In this document: positions 35,062 to 45,006 of the stretch, piece after piece
How the letters are laid out: each line of letters opens with the position of its first letter
How positions within the stretch are numbered: the stretch's first letter is position 1
Source: Thiotrichales bacterium 19S9-11
GTDB taxonomy: Bacteria > Pseudomonadota > Gammaproteobacteria > Francisellales > Francisellaceae
Direction of reading: 5' to 3'
Length of the DNA stretch: 64,000 bases
Assembly (NCBI GenBank): GCA_021713395.1
Contig: JAKJJT010000001.1
Location: 434,001-498,000, forward strand
Translations under genes and position numbers: made by a program
The notes under the pieces: model-generated
Database searches by the model: none
What the model was told of the DNA's origin: nothing
The model's input: the letters and a program-made list of their open reading frames with translations, nothing else

Positions 35062-37443
35062 ATGAAAATATCTTATCAATGGTTAAATGAGTTGGTAGTA
35101 ACAGAGCTATCAGCAAAACAATTAAGTGAACAGTTAACATTAGCGGGTTTGGAAGTTGATAGCATTGAACCTGCTGCATTGGATTTTTCAGGAGTTATTG
35201 TTGGTGAAGTTGTTCAGAAAGAAAAACACCCTGATGCAGATAAGTTATCATTAACAAAAGTAAATACGGGTAATGAAACTTTGGATATTGTTTGTGGCGC
35301 TTCTAATGTAAAAGAAGGTATGAAAGTTGCTGTTGCAAGGGTTGGAGCTAAATTGCCAGGCGATTTTAAAATTAAAAAAAGTAAAATTCGTGGGCAGGTA
35401 TCATTAGGCATGTTATGCTCTGAAAGTGAGCTTGGTTTATCAGAATCAAGTCATGGTATTATGGCCTTAGATGATGATGCTCCGATTGGTAAAGATATCC
35501 GTGAATATCTAAAGTTAGATGATGTTACAATTGAGGTTGACTTAACACCAAATCGTGCGGACTGTTTAAGCTTAGAAGGTATTGCAAGAGAGGTTGCAGC
35601 GTTAAATCAAACAACTTATCAAGCAGTTGATGTTAAGCCAGTTGCATCCTCTATCTCAAATAATATTCCAATTGAAATTAAAGATAAAGACTTTTGCCCA
35701 AGGTATATAAGTCGTTCAATTGAGGGTGTCAACCCAACTAAAAAAACGCCATTATGGATTAGTGAAAAGCTTAGACGCTGTGGTATTCGCCCAATTAGTA
35801 TCATTGTTGATATAACAAATTATGTGATGTTAGAGTTAGGCCAACCAATGCATGCATTTGATCTTGATAAAATTAATGGTGGCATTGTTGTTAGAAAAGC
35901 AAAGAAGCAGGAGTCAATAACCCTATTAGATGATAGTGAGATCAGACTCGATGAAACATGCTTTGTTATTGCTGATCACAAAAAGCCACTAGCTTTAGCA
36001 GGCATCATGGGTGGAGTGGAGAGTGCTGTTTCTGATAAAAGCGTTAATATTTTTCTCGAAAGTGCTTATTTTAACCCTGAAATGATAGCAGGTAAGGCTC
36101 GTAAATTTGGACTTCATACGGATTCATCTCACCGGTTTGAAAGAGGTGTTGACCCAAATCTTGCACAAAGGGCAATTGAGCGTGCAACGGATTTGATAAT
36201 TAGCTATGCATCAGGAAAGCCAAGTGATATTAATGTAGCAGAGAATGCGCAATTTCTGCCTGAAAGGTTACCAATTAAATTACATTTAGAGAAAATTAAG
36301 CGACTATTAGGCTTAATAGTTAAATCAGATGAAGTGGTTGGTTATTTGACTGGATTAGGTTTTAAGCTTAAAGAAATCTCAAAAGACAGTTGGGAAGTTA
36401 GCGTACCATCATGGCGATTTGATGTTGCCATTGAAGAAGATTTAATTGAAGAAGTCGCGCGCTTATATGGTTATGAAAATTTACCTCAAAGTTTACCAAG
36501 CTTAATTATGCCTTTGGTTGGTATTTCTGAAGAAAAGCTTAATTTTCAAAAGATTAAAGATTTACTTATATCAAGGTCCTACCGTGAAGCAATTACCTAT
36601 AGCTTTATTGATCCAAAGTTTGATCAATATTTTGCAATGCATAAAGAAAGCTTAAGGCTTAAAAATCCAATTTCATCAGATATGGCTGTTATGCGACAAA
36701 GCCTATTGCCAGGTTTATTATCCTCTTTAACAAATAATATACACCGTCAGCAAAATCGTGTGCGTTTATTTGAGTTAGGTAATGCATTTATTTATGACCA
36801 AACGGGCAATTTAAATCAAACAATGATGTTAGCAGGTGTTGCTATTGGTGATACAACAGAGACACAGTGGTCAGAGCAAAGGCAAGCTAACTTCTATGAT
36901 TTGAAAAGTGACTTAATGGCAGTGTTAGGTCTAACTAATTTAGAATTTGCTTTTAAAATAGCAGATGATATTGCTTATTTACACCCTGGAAGAAGTGCCT
37001 ATCTTGTCAACAAAGAAGAGATAATTATTGGTGTGATTGGTGAACTGCATCCCAATGCTCAAAAACTAATGTCACTAAAAGGTAAGGCACCAATTGTATT
37101 TGAAGTTAATTTAGATAAATTAAATAAAGCTCAACGACCAAGGTTTAAAAGTTGGTCAAAATATCCATCTATATCAAGAGATCTTGCAATTGTCGTTGAT
37201 AAGAATATACCCGTTGGCGAAATTAATGAATTTATTTTAAAGCAAGATAAAGACATATTGATAGATGTTTCTGTTTTTGACTTATATCAAGGTGACTCAT
37301 TACCAAAAAATAAAAAAAGTGTCGCATTTAACTTGATTTTACAAGACTCATCGAAAACACTTAAAGATGACGATATTAATCAAGTAGTTTTAAAAATTAT
37401 GACTAAACTTGAAGAAACCTATCAAGCAACACTAAGAGAGTAA
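35062..37443 (+). CDS. pheT: phenylalanyl-tRNA synthetase beta subunit
   Basis: The 793 aa beta subunit, with all expected domains: N-terminal region MKISYQWLNELV, the EMAP/OB fold (~40-150), B3/B4 editing domain with LTPNRADCLSLEGIAREVAAL and HAFDLDKI, the B5 DNA-binding-like domains, and the C-terminal anticodon-binding domain with FKSWSKYPSISRDLAIVVD. Length matches the family. SD GGAG lies upstream of the ATG. It sits between pheS and ihfA, the classic gammaproteobacterial order. Confidence 0.97.
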   Translation: MKISYQWLNELVVTELSAKQLSEQLTLAGLEVDSIEPAALDFSGVIVGEVVQKEKHPDADKLSLTKVNTGNETLDIVCGASNVKEGMKVAVARVGAKLPGDFKIKKSKIRGQVSLGMLCSESELGLSESSHGIMALDDDAPIGKDIREYLKLDDVTIEVDLTPNRADCLSLEGIAREVAALNQTTYQAVDVKPVASSISNNIPIEIKDKDFCPRYISRSIEGVNPTKKTPLWISEKLRRCGIRPISIIVDITNYVMLELGQPMHAFDLDKINGGIVVRKAKKQESITLLDDSEIRLDETCFVIADHKKPLALAGIMGGVESAVSDKSVNIFLESAYFNPEMIAGKARKFGLHTDSSHRFERGVDPNLAQRAIERATDLIISYASGKPSDINVAENAQFLPERLPIKLHLEKIKRLLGLIVKSDEVVGYLTGLGFKLKEISKDSWEVSVPSWRFDVAIEEDLIEEVARLYGYENLPQSLPSLIMPLVGISEEKLNFQKIKDLLISRSYREAITYSFIDPKFDQYFAMHKESLRLKNPISSDMAVMRQSLLPGLLSSLTNNIHRQQNRVRLFELGNAFIYDQTGNLNQTMMLAGVAIGDTTETQWSEQRQANFYDLKSDLMAVLGLTNLEFAFKIADDIAYLHPGRSAYLVNKEEIIIGVIGELHPNAQKLMSLKGKAPIVFEVNLDKLNKAQRPRFKSWSKYPSISRDLAIVVDKNIPVGEINEFILKQDKDILIDVSVFDLYQGDSLPKNKKSVAFNLILQDSSKTLKDDDINQVVLKIMTKLEETYQATLRE

Positions 37444-37447
37444 GCAC

Positions 37448-37759
37448 ATGAATACATTGACAAAAGCCGAAGTGATAGATGCTGTTGTAAAGTCATGTCA
37501 TATGACACCAGACCAAGCAAGAGCGTTTGTAGATCAGTTTTATATGGATATTGTCAATCAGTTAGTTTCAGGAAAAGATGTTAAACTATCTGGCTTTGGT
37601 AACTTTAATTTGCGTCGAAAATCAGGGCGCCCAGGACGCAACCCTAAAACAGGCGAAGAAGTTCCAATTCAACCAAGGACTGTTGTGACATTTAAGCCGG
37701 GTCAAAAACTTAAAGGAAAAGTACAAGTAGCGTTAGATAGAAAGAAAAACCACTTTTAA
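37448..37759 (+). CDS. ihfA: integration host factor alpha subunit
   Basis: A DNA-bending HU-family protein, alpha half of the IHF heterodimer. LTKAEVIDAVV start, SGFGNFNLRRKSGRPGRNPKTGEEVPI beta arm with the intercalating Pro, and 103 aa length all fit IhfA. It begins four bases after pheT. The gene order pheST-ihfA is conserved in gammaproteobacteria and supports the alpha rather than beta assignment. Confidence 0.95.
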   Translation: MNTLTKAEVIDAVVKSCHMTPDQARAFVDQFYMDIVNQLVSGKDVKLSGFGNFNLRRKSGRPGRNPKTGEEVPIQPRTVVTFKPGQKLKGKVQVALDRKKNHF

Positions 37760-37772
37760 ATAACTGACGCGC

Positions 37773-37788
37773 TATAATTTATTATAAT
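37773..37788 (+). promoter_or_regulatory. twin -10 boxes upstream of ctpA
   Basis: TATAAT occurs at 37773-37778 and again at 37783-37788, about 45-55 bp before ctpA. No good -35 is seen for either, so this is weak support for a ctpA promoter separate from pheST-ihfA. Confidence 0.3.
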
Positions 37789-37831
37789 GGGTTTAAAAGT
37801 TTACCCTTAAATTGATAAGGGAGGTTGAGTT

Positions 37832-39232
37832 ATGCTAATACACCTGAGATTATTAGGCTGTATTCTGATTGTGCTATTTTTTAGCTTATTTCCTTTTAGT
37901 TTGTATGCTGCAGATAAGAATACTTCTAAATCGCAACAAGGTAGATTGCCAGTTGAGGAAGTTCAAAAATTTACACAAGTTTTAGAAATAATTCGTACGC
38001 TTTATGTTGAAAATATTACAGATAAAGAAATGCTTGAAAATGCAATTGAAGGCATGTTAGAGCGATTGGATCCTCACTCTACTTATTTAGATGAGAAAGA
38101 GCTATCAGATTTGAACTTAGCAACGAAAGGGGAGTTTGGTGGTTTAGGCATTGAAGTTACAATGGAGCATGGTGTTGTAAAAGTTATCGCACCAATTGAT
38201 GATACACCAGCTCAGAAAGCAGGCGTTAAAGCAGGTGATTTGATTGTTAAAATTGATAATCACCAAGTAAAAGGGATGACCCTAACTGAAGCAATTGATT
38301 TAATGCGTGGGGCTAAGGGGGCTCCTATTTCCTTGACAGTTGTTAGGGTGGGAACTTCTGAGCCAATTACATTTAAACTAGTTAGGGATACTATTAAAAT
38401 TGTTAGTGTTCGTTCTAAATTGATTGATGGCAAGTATGGCTATATTCGTATTAGTGCTTTTCAGGATAATACAGAGGCAAATGTATTAAAGGCTTTAGGT
38501 GACTTGGAAAAAGAGACAAGTGGAAAGCTCGAAGGCTTAGTGCTTGATTTAAGAAATAACCCAGGTGGTATTTTGCAAGCTGCTGTTGAAGTATCAGATC
38601 TATTTCTAGAGGCAAATAAATTAAAATATAAAAAGCTCATTGTTTCGGCTGAAGGAAGAATGAAATCATCTAAGTATGAGGGCAGAGCCAAAACTTCTGA
38701 TGCATCAAAGGGCTTACCAATTGTTGTTATTGTTAATAGCGGTTCTGCTTCAGCTTCAGAGATTGTTGCCGGTGCGCTTCAAGATCACGGGAGAGCAATT
38801 GTTATTGGAATGAAAACATTTGGAAAAGGTTCGGTACAAACAGTATTACCACTAGATAATGGTAAGTCTGCTGTTAAAATAACAACAGCAAGGTATTACA
38901 CGCCAAAAGGTAGAAGCATTCAGGCTGAAGGAGTGACGCCTGATATTGTTGTTAATGAGCTTGAGGTGCCATTTGATGAAGAAAAGTCAAAACTTATGGC
39001 ACAATGGGAAGTTAGAGAAGAGCAGTTACAACATGCCTTAAGTCAAAAGAAAAGTGTTGAAAAGACAGAAGTTGTTGAAGTAGACGATGAAAAAATTGTT
39101 GAAGAGTATACAAATAAGATAAGTAAAGACGGAGAAGTCAAAAAACAAATTGTACATGAAGACTATCAACTTAATGAAGCTTTAAATGTACTAAAAGCTT
39201 TAATTATCATTCAAAATCTAGCAGAGCGTTAA
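37832..39232 (+). CDS. ctpA: S41 family carboxy-terminal processing peptidase
   Basis: A periplasmic protease that trims C-termini and takes part in envelope and peptidoglycan-hydrolase control. Residues 1-26 are a signal peptide ending LYAA. A PDZ domain spans ~100-180 (GLGIEVT, PAQKAGVKAGDLIVKIDN). The Ser/Lys dyad is S307 in SGSASASEI with K332 in FGKGSVQT, 25 residues apart as in Prc. The last ~100 residues form a charged extension. At 466 aa it is the CtpA/CtpB size, shorter than E. coli Prc. GGGAGG precedes the ATG. Confidence 0.93.
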   Translation: MLIHLRLLGCILIVLFFSLFPFSLYAADKNTSKSQQGRLPVEEVQKFTQVLEIIRTLYVENITDKEMLENAIEGMLERLDPHSTYLDEKELSDLNLATKGEFGGLGIEVTMEHGVVKVIAPIDDTPAQKAGVKAGDLIVKIDNHQVKGMTLTEAIDLMRGAKGAPISLTVVRVGTSEPITFKLVRDTIKIVSVRSKLIDGKYGYIRISAFQDNTEANVLKALGDLEKETSGKLEGLVLDLRNNPGGILQAAVEVSDLFLEANKLKYKKLIVSAEGRMKSSKYEGRAKTSDASKGLPIVVIVNSGSASASEIVAGALQDHGRAIVIGMKTFGKGSVQTVLPLDNGKSAVKITTARYYTPKGRSIQAEGVTPDIVVNELEVPFDEEKSKLMAQWEVREEQLQHALSQKKSVEKTEVVEVDDEKIVEEYTNKISKDGEVKKQIVHEDYQLNEALNVLKALIIIQNLAER

Positions 39233-39267
39233 GTTGTACTAGCTTAGACTAATTTTGATTTAATATC

Positions 39268-40887
39268 CTATATGATATTAGGTAGTGTTGGATTTATATT
39301 TTGTTTAAATTTGCTTTTCTCAAAGAATAGGGAAGGCGATGGATAAGTAATTTTACTTTTCACTTTCTCAGGCCTATCGTTAATGAAGCGATCAATTCTA
39401 GAAATAAATGACTCTTTGTTTTCACACGTGGCATACTTCCAATTCGTATTAAATGCCCTTAAGTCATATTTAAGTTCAGCAGCACTTTTTGGCGCATGCT
39501 CTCCTCTTTTCATTTCGCTCGCTTTGATAACAATCTCTAACAGCTGGTATAATTCTTTTTCATCCCTAGGTTGATTATTTTGCCATTTAAATAGCTTATC
39601 TCTGACATCCATATAAGCAGTAAGCTTAGGATTAGGATGAGGAGCTTGACATTTTTTATCCAATTGCTTTTCTGATGATAGTCTTAGTATTTGTGCCTCA
39701 ACATGATCAAGCAGACGGTGGTGTAGCAATTCAAGTGGATTATAACTTAGACGAACTTCTTCTTTTGGTAAGTAGTAGTTATCAACATAATATTGTGCAG
39801 CACAAGCAGCGATAATAATAACACCACCAGCAATGGGATTAATAAAAGAAATACCCACGCCAGCAAATAGTGCAACACTTGTTGCAAAATTAATCAGTTG
39901 GCTTTTTTTAATATAGGATTTTCTGCAAATTAGTCGTTCTTTTGTTTCAATTAACGTTTCTAGTTTTTTTTCTTCGACTGCTAATTGATTTTGTTTGTGT
40001 ATTTTTTTTAATTTTGGTTCCAGCTCTTTTTTAGTGGCTTTAAACTTTTCATTGAGGTCTTTAATATGTTCAGTATTATGGTTGGATTTATCAATCTCTT
40101 CAGTAAGTTGTTCTACTTCATTTTTAAGATTAGATATCTTTTCTGTTTGTTGTTGTATTTTATTATCTAGATGTTTTATAAAAGTGTTTATCTCTCTAAT
40201 TTGAAGATAAGCTTTAACTGCAACACTAATTGAGTCTAATCCGTAGATAATAGCACCCGCAGGGCCTATAACTGATGTGATAATAGCAGCAACAGGTGGG
40301 ATATTTCCTAAAACACCAGTCATAATCCAATAAGCTTTACCGATTAAGTCAATAGCATGCTCTTTTAAATAGTGTGTATTACCATCTGACAAGTGTTTTA
40401 TAGAAAGAAATATTTCACGAATAAAGCTTGGTAAAAATAAGACAACCCATAATTTATTTAATCCAAAGTTGATTTGACTGACGGCATCTTTATCTGATAG
40501 CACAATATCAAGTTTATTTAAAATAGCGCCAAAAAAAGCTTCAAGATACATTAATAAAAATAAAAGTATGTTCAATTCATCAGAGGTTTCTGCCACTTTT
40601 TTTAGTTTACTTGATTCGCCAGATATCTTTAAAGCATCGGATAAACTATGAGGTATGTTTTCTTCTGTTGAGTTATTAGGATAAGCTCTTTCTTTTGTTG
40701 TTTGAACCATGTCATATAATGCGTCTAATCGGTCATCATATTTAAATTCTTTTAGTAACAAAGCATATTGATGTTGGATATTATAATACGTTTCTTTATC
40801 TTTTGAGCTTGAGTTATAAACATCTAAAAGTAATCTACAGAAATCCAGTTTTTCTTCTTTTGTTAAACCGTCAAATAAAATAGTCAT
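39268..40887 (-). CDS. unrecognised 539 aa membrane and coiled-coil protein
   Basis: No family recognised. Hydrophobic stretches are at residues ~105-123, ~145-165, ~185-218 and ~332-366; the last two are Gly/Ala/Ile-rich hairpin-like segments (for example IPPVAAIITSVIGPAGAIIYG). Between them, residues ~235-325 are a strongly charged predicted coiled coil (QQQTEKISNLKNEVEQLTEE). The N- and C-terminal parts are soluble and helical. No signal peptide. The ATG at 40887 has a GGGG ribosome site eight bases upstream; a GTG at 40914 is an in-frame alternative. A coiled coil between membrane hairpins is common in inclusion-membrane and type IV effector proteins, an inference only. Confidence 0.5.
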   Translation of the reverse strand: MTILFDGLTKEEKLDFCRLLLDVYNSSSKDKETYYNIQHQYALLLKEFKYDDRLDALYDMVQTTKERAYPNNSTEENIPHSLSDALKISGESSKLKKVAETSDELNILLFLLMYLEAFFGAILNKLDIVLSDKDAVSQINFGLNKLWVVLFLPSFIREIFLSIKHLSDGNTHYLKEHAIDLIGKAYWIMTGVLGNIPPVAAIITSVIGPAGAIIYGLDSISVAVKAYLQIREINTFIKHLDNKIQQQTEKISNLKNEVEQLTEEIDKSNHNTEHIKDLNEKFKATKKELEPKLKKIHKQNQLAVEEKKLETLIETKERLICRKSYIKKSQLINFATSVALFAGVGISFINPIAGGVIIIAACAAQYYVDNYYLPKEEVRLSYNPLELLHHRLLDHVEAQILRLSSEKQLDKKCQAPHPNPKLTAYMDVRDKLFKWQNNQPRDEKELYQLLEIVIKASEMKRGEHAPKSAAELKYDLRAFNTNWKYATCENKESFISRIDRFINDRPEKVKSKITYPSPSLFFEKSKFKQNINPTLPNII

Positions 40888-41024
40888 ATATTTATCCCCC
40901 AATATTTGGAGCACTAATGTATCTTCTTTTTATCTTGTTTTCAAACTTTTTAGAATAAAGTAATACAAAAAATATTCATCAGATAAAGTCTAATGATTAA
41001 TTAAATAAAACTAAAATCTAAAAG

Positions 41025-41033
41025 TGCTATAAT
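41025..41033 (+). promoter_or_regulatory. extended -10 promoter element for cls
   Basis: TGC-TATAAT is a perfect extended -10 element, 38 bp upstream of the cls ATG. Extended -10 promoters can work with a poor -35, which is the case here. Confidence 0.45.
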
Positions 41034-41070
41034 TAAACAAAAATTCAAGATGATGTTGGAATAGTGTTGT

Positions 41071-42429
41071 ATGGATATTTGGGGCCTTTATTTATTGATC
41101 TGTCATATTTTATCTTTAATTGCTTTTCTTAGAATTATTGCACAAAAACAACGCACGCCTACAAGTCTAATTGCATGGATTTTAGCGCTTGCATTTATTC
41201 CTTATATTTCTGCGCCATTATACTTTATTATTGGCGTTAGAAAGAGAAAAGAAATTACGCAACTGACTTTAAATAACATAACAGAAAAGTTTAAACCAGA
41301 TTGTCAGATACCAACACTGTTTCAACACTATGGCTTTAATACAGCAAGTGGCAATAATAAGTTTAAATTATACACCGATGGTGTTGAAGCTTATCAGGCT
41401 TTAACTGAAGCAATTAAAAAAGCGAGAGTAAGAATTTACTTTTCAACCTATGTTTTACAAAATGATCAAATGACAAAAATCTTATTTGAGCGATTAAAAG
41501 AAAAAGCACAATCTGGCGTTGAAGTTAAATTATTGGCAGATAGTGTTGGTTCATGGAAAGTTTATTTAAATTGGATGTTGCGAAAAAAGTTACAGCGTGG
41601 AGGCATTGATTTAGAGTTTTTTATGCCTATTTTTAAAAACCCGTTAAGAAATGCAATTAATCTGAGGAATCATAGAAAAATATATTTAATTGATAACGAT
41701 ATTGTTTTTACCGGAGGCATGAATTTAGGTAATGAGTACTTAGGCCCAGATGAAAATGTGACTTCTCGCTGGCAAGATATTTTATTTTCTTTAGAGGGTA
41801 ATGTTATTAAATCATTTGAAGATTTATTTTTAAGTGATTGGTTCTTTGCAACGGGAGAAAGACTAAATACATTAGAGATAAGGCCATTAGATGGCAATCA
41901 ATGTATTGAAGTTGCACCTTCAGGTCCTGATGTAGAGAATGATGTTTTATACAATGTATTGATGAATCAACTTTATTCAGCAAAAGAAAAAATTTGGATT
42001 ATGACCCCTTATTTTATTCCACCAAGAGAAATTATTAGAGCACTAATTATTGCTAAATTAAGAGGTGTTGATGTTAAGTTGATAGCACCTGATAAATCAA
42101 ATCATTTATTAGCAGATATCGGCAGAAAGAGTTATTTAGAAACATTACGTGATGCAAATATTGATCTTTGTTTATTTAAAGGTAAGATGGTCCATGCGAA
42201 GGCTATTTTATTTGATGATGTGGTAATGTTAGGCTCAGTAAACCTTGACTATAGAAGTATCTTTTTAAATTATGAGCTGGGTGTTTTTTTTCACTCTAAA
42301 GAAACACAAAATGAAATTAAGAAATGGATGGAAGGCTTTATCCTAAATTCAAGTAATCAAGTAAAACAATCAGGCCCAGTTAAACAATTTTTTGAAAATA
42401 TAATGAAAGTTGTCGTACCTTTATTATGA
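41071..42429 (+). CDS. cls: cardiolipin synthase (phospholipase D family)
   Basis: Condenses phosphatidylglycerol into cardiolipin at the inner membrane. Two N-terminal transmembrane helices (~4-22 and ~34-54) are followed by two PLD domains. HKD motif 1 is NHRKIYLIDNDIVFTGG and motif 2 is VHAKAILFDDVVMLGS; both catalytic His-Lys-Asp sets are intact. At 452 aa it is the ClsA size (486) or slightly shorter. The following gene overlaps its stop by four bases. Confidence 0.92.
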   Translation: MDIWGLYLLICHILSLIAFLRIIAQKQRTPTSLIAWILALAFIPYISAPLYFIIGVRKRKEITQLTLNNITEKFKPDCQIPTLFQHYGFNTASGNNKFKLYTDGVEAYQALTEAIKKARVRIYFSTYVLQNDQMTKILFERLKEKAQSGVEVKLLADSVGSWKVYLNWMLRKKLQRGGIDLEFFMPIFKNPLRNAINLRNHRKIYLIDNDIVFTGGMNLGNEYLGPDENVTSRWQDILFSLEGNVIKSFEDLFLSDWFFATGERLNTLEIRPLDGNQCIEVAPSGPDVENDVLYNVLMNQLYSAKEKIWIMTPYFIPPREIIRALIIAKLRGVDVKLIAPDKSNHLLADIGRKSYLETLRDANIDLCLFKGKMVHAKAILFDDVVMLGSVNLDYRSIFLNYELGVFFHSKETQNEIKKWMEGFILNSSNQVKQSGPVKQFFENIMKVVVPLL

Positions 42430-43172
42430 TTAAGCCAGCAATTGAATTAACACGTTATGCGCCTAAAAGCCTATCAAAAGAATTGTATGGGAAATTTTCA
42501 CTGATTAGTTGGAATGTTTATAAAAAGCTTAATCGATCAAAGCAAATAACCTATTTGAATCATATAATAGCAAATCACAAACCTCAGCTATTAACATTTC
42601 AAGAAGCACCAAAACTTTCATCAATAGATCAGTATGTTATAAAAATTGGTGCTTATGAGCAGTATTATTTCTCTAATCTACAATTTAAATATAAATCTTT
42701 TGGTCTTTTAACAGCATCAACGGTAGAAAGTGTTCATAGCCACTATGTTTTAAGTCAGTACAAAGAGTTTATTTTGCGTACGCATAAGGCATTTTTAGTA
42801 AGCTTATATCCGCTGTCATCTGGTAAGAAACTAATGCTTATTAATATTCATGCGATTAATTTTAGAGGCTTGGGTGTTTATCAAAAAGAGTTAGCGCAGT
42901 TAATAACATTTGCATCTGAACATGATGGGCCTTTAATTTTAGCAGGTGATTTTAATAGTTGGAGACAGAGGCGATTAACATTACTTAATCAGTTAATGGA
43001 GGAATTAAGCTTAAAGAAAGTTGAGTTTGAATCAGATCGTTTAATTAAGCGATTTTTTAAAGCGCCATTAGATCATATTTTATATCGCGGTATTAAATTA
43101 GAGTATGCAAAGGTATTAGATTGTTTTCGTTTATCGGATCATAATCCGATGTATGTTGAATTTACTGTGTAA
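42426..43172 (+). CDS. endonuclease/exonuclease/phosphatase (EEP) family protein
   Basis: An EEP-fold enzyme of 248 aa. Motifs in order are SWNVYKK, FQEAPKL with the metal-binding Glu, INIHAINF, ILAGDFNSW, and the terminal LSDHNPMYVEF. These residues form the metal-dependent phosphodiesterase centre shared by DNases, sphingomyelinases and inositol phosphatases. E. coli has a comparable pairing of a cardiolipin synthase gene and an EEP gene (clsB with ybhP), but the target remains unknown. It overlaps cls by four bases, and its 3' end overlaps the convergent CBS gene by 11 bases. Confidence 0.85.
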   Translation: MIKPAIELTRYAPKSLSKELYGKFSLISWNVYKKLNRSKQITYLNHIIANHKPQLLTFQEAPKLSSIDQYVIKIGAYEQYYFSNLQFKYKSFGLLTASTVESVHSHYVLSQYKEFILRTHKAFLVSLYPLSSGKKLMLINIHAINFRGLGVYQKELAQLITFASEHDGPLILAGDFNSWRQRRLTLLNQLMEELSLKKVEFESDRLIKRFFKAPLDHILYRGIKLEYAKVLDCFRLSDHNPMYVEFTV

Positions 43173-43605
43173 TATATTGATAGAGATGCTCTACTTCTTC
43201 GTGCTTTTCTTCATAACGTTCGCTGATGTGTTTAATTAAGTCGCCAATTGATAAAAGCCCTAAGAACTTTTTATTGTCATCATAAATTGGTAAGTGTCGA
43301 ATACGTTTTTGCGTCATTACTTTAAATGCGTCCTTTGCAGTTGCATTGTGATTCATCGTGATTAAATCAGGTGTCATAATTTGCTTAACAACAGTATTTT
43401 TTATATCGATTGACTTTGCAGCCACTTTAAAAGCAAAGTCTCTTTCAGTAATAATACCTTGAAATTTACCGCTACCATTTTCAACTAATAAGGAACCAAC
43501 ATTATTTTCTGCCATTAGCTTTGCAGCGGTTAATAGCGTGTCATCAGATTTTATAATAAATACTTTTTTATTTGGGTTAAGAATGTCTTTTAATAACGTA
43601 TCCAT
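43162..43605 (-). CDS. CBS domain-pair protein
   Basis: A 147 aa protein made of two CBS domains: VFIIKSDDTLLTAAKLMAEN with VGSLLVENGSGKFQGIITERD, then MTPDLITMNHNATAKDAFK with RIRHLPIYDDNKKFLGLLS. Such stand-alone pairs bind adenosyl ligands and sense energy state or regulate partner enzymes. No partner domain is attached and no obvious partner gene is adjacent. Confidence 0.9.
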   Translation of the reverse strand: MDTLLKDILNPNKKVFIIKSDDTLLTAAKLMAENNVGSLLVENGSGKFQGIITERDFAFKVAAKSIDIKNTVVKQIMTPDLITMNHNATAKDAFKVMTQKRIRHLPIYDDNKKFLGLLSIGDLIKHISERYEEKHEEVEHLYQYITQ

Positions 43606-43739
43606 GTTTTATTTACCTTACCATCAATGTTACTTTGTTAAAACATAAAGCTTTGAGACTAGATTAGTTTTCAAAGTCATGCAAGCTTGCTACAATAATT
43701 ATCAATTTGTATATAAGCATTTAAGATTAGGATACATCA

Positions 43740-44486
43740 ATGGCTGGACATAGTAAATGGGCAAATATTAAACATAGAAAAGCAGCGCAAGATTCAAAGC
43801 GAGGTAAGTTATTTACAAAATTAATTCGTGAGTTAACTGTTGCAGCGCGATTAGGCGGTGATGATGTCACATCAAACCCAAGGTTAAGAGCAGCAGTTCA
43901 AACAGCACTAAGTCAAAATATGACGCGAGATACGATTGATCGAGCAATCAAGCGAGGTACTGGTGGTGATGATGACGTGCAGCTAGAAGAAATTCGTTAT
44001 GAAGGTTATGGTCCAGGTGGTGTAGCGCTAATGGTTGATTGTATGACAGATAATCGTAATCGTACGGTTGCAGAAGTAAGGCATGCTTTTACTAAAGCAG
44101 GTGGTAATTTAGGCACAGATGGTTCAGTTAGCTATTTATTTACAAAGCAAGGTGTGATTAGCTTTAGAAGTGATACTAATGAAGATGATATTATGGAAGT
44201 TGCTTTAGAAGCAGGTGCTGAAGATATTACATCAGATGAATATGGCCTTGAAGTTTTAACAACGGTTGAGACATTCTCAGATGTGAAAGATGCATTGGAT
44301 CAAGCAGGTTTCCAGGCAGAAAATGCAGAAATTACTATGGTAGCTTCAACTAAGGCTGAATTAGATAAAGATACAGCTGAAAAAGTACTTAATATGATTG
44401 ATCGTCTTGAAGACTTAGATGATGTGCAAAATGTCTATAGCAATGCAGATATTTCAGCTGATATACTAACGCAACTAAGTGAATAG
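43740..44486 (+). CDS. yebC: YebC/PmpR family regulatory protein
   Basis: A 248 aa YebC-type protein, opening [25 protein letters not shown], the diagnostic N-terminus. Family members act as transcription regulators, or help ribosomes at proline stretches in YebC-type translation factors. The [21 protein letters not shown] block is intact. AGGA precedes the ATG. The yebC-ruvC-ruvA order is conserved in gammaproteobacteria. Confidence 0.96.
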   Translation: MAGHSKWANIKHRKAAQDSKRGKLFTKLIRELTVAARLGGDDVTSNPRLRAAVQTALSQNMTRDTIDRAIKRGTGGDDDVQLEEIRYEGYGPGGVALMVDCMTDNRNRTVAEVRHAFTKAGGNLGTDGSVSYLFTKQGVISFRSDTNEDDIMEVALEAGAEDITSDEYGLEVLTTVETFSDVKDALDQAGFQAENAEITMVASTKAELDKDTAEKVLNMIDRLEDLDDVQNVYSNADISADILTQLSE

Positions 44487-44487
44487 T

Positions 44488-45006
44488 ATGTTAGTTTTAG
44501 GGATAGACCCAGGCTCTGTTGTAACAGGATTTGGTATTGTTAGAATTGAAAATAAATCTTGTCAATATGTAACCAGTGGCTGTATTCGAGTAAAAAAAGA
44601 GACAACAGCAGAAAGGTTACATGAAATATTTGATGGAATTTGTCAGATTGTTGAAGCCTATAAGCCGGATCAGGCTGCAATTGAGCAAATTTTCTTTTTT
44701 CAAAACCCACAGTCAGCAATAAAACTAGGTCAAGCAAGAGGTACGGCATTAGTCGCTTTAGCACACCATCAATTGGCAATTTCAGAGTATTCAGCAAAAC
44801 AAGTAAAGCAAGCAGTCGTTGGTGTAGGTAATGCCGCAAAAAACCAAGTTCAGCATATGGTGCAAAATTTTTTAAATTTAAGTGCAAAGCCTCAGGCTGA
44901 TGCTGCAGATGCATTAGCGGTTGCTATTTGCCATTATCATACAGCGCAGTCATTAGGCCATATTCAAGGTGCAAGTAAAACAGTAAGAGGAAGATTAAGA
45001 AGATGA
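44488..45006 (+). CDS. ruvC: Holliday junction endodeoxyribonuclease RuvC
   Basis: RuvC resolves Holliday junctions made by RuvAB. The first catalytic Asp is in [14 protein letters not shown], the Glu in [15 protein letters not shown], and the Asp pair in [12 protein letters not shown]. Starting at the ATG 44488 gives 172 aa, the normal length; a GTG at 44479 would add three residues and lies inside yebC. It overlaps ruvA by four bases. Confidence 0.96.
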   Translation: MLVLGIDPGSVVTGFGIVRIENKSCQYVTSGCIRVKKETTAERLHEIFDGICQIVEAYKPDQAAIEQIFFFQNPQSAIKLGQARGTALVALAHHQLAISEYSAKQVKQAVVGVGNAAKNQVQHMVQNFLNLSAKPQADAADALAVAICHYHTAQSLGHIQGASKTVRGRLRR

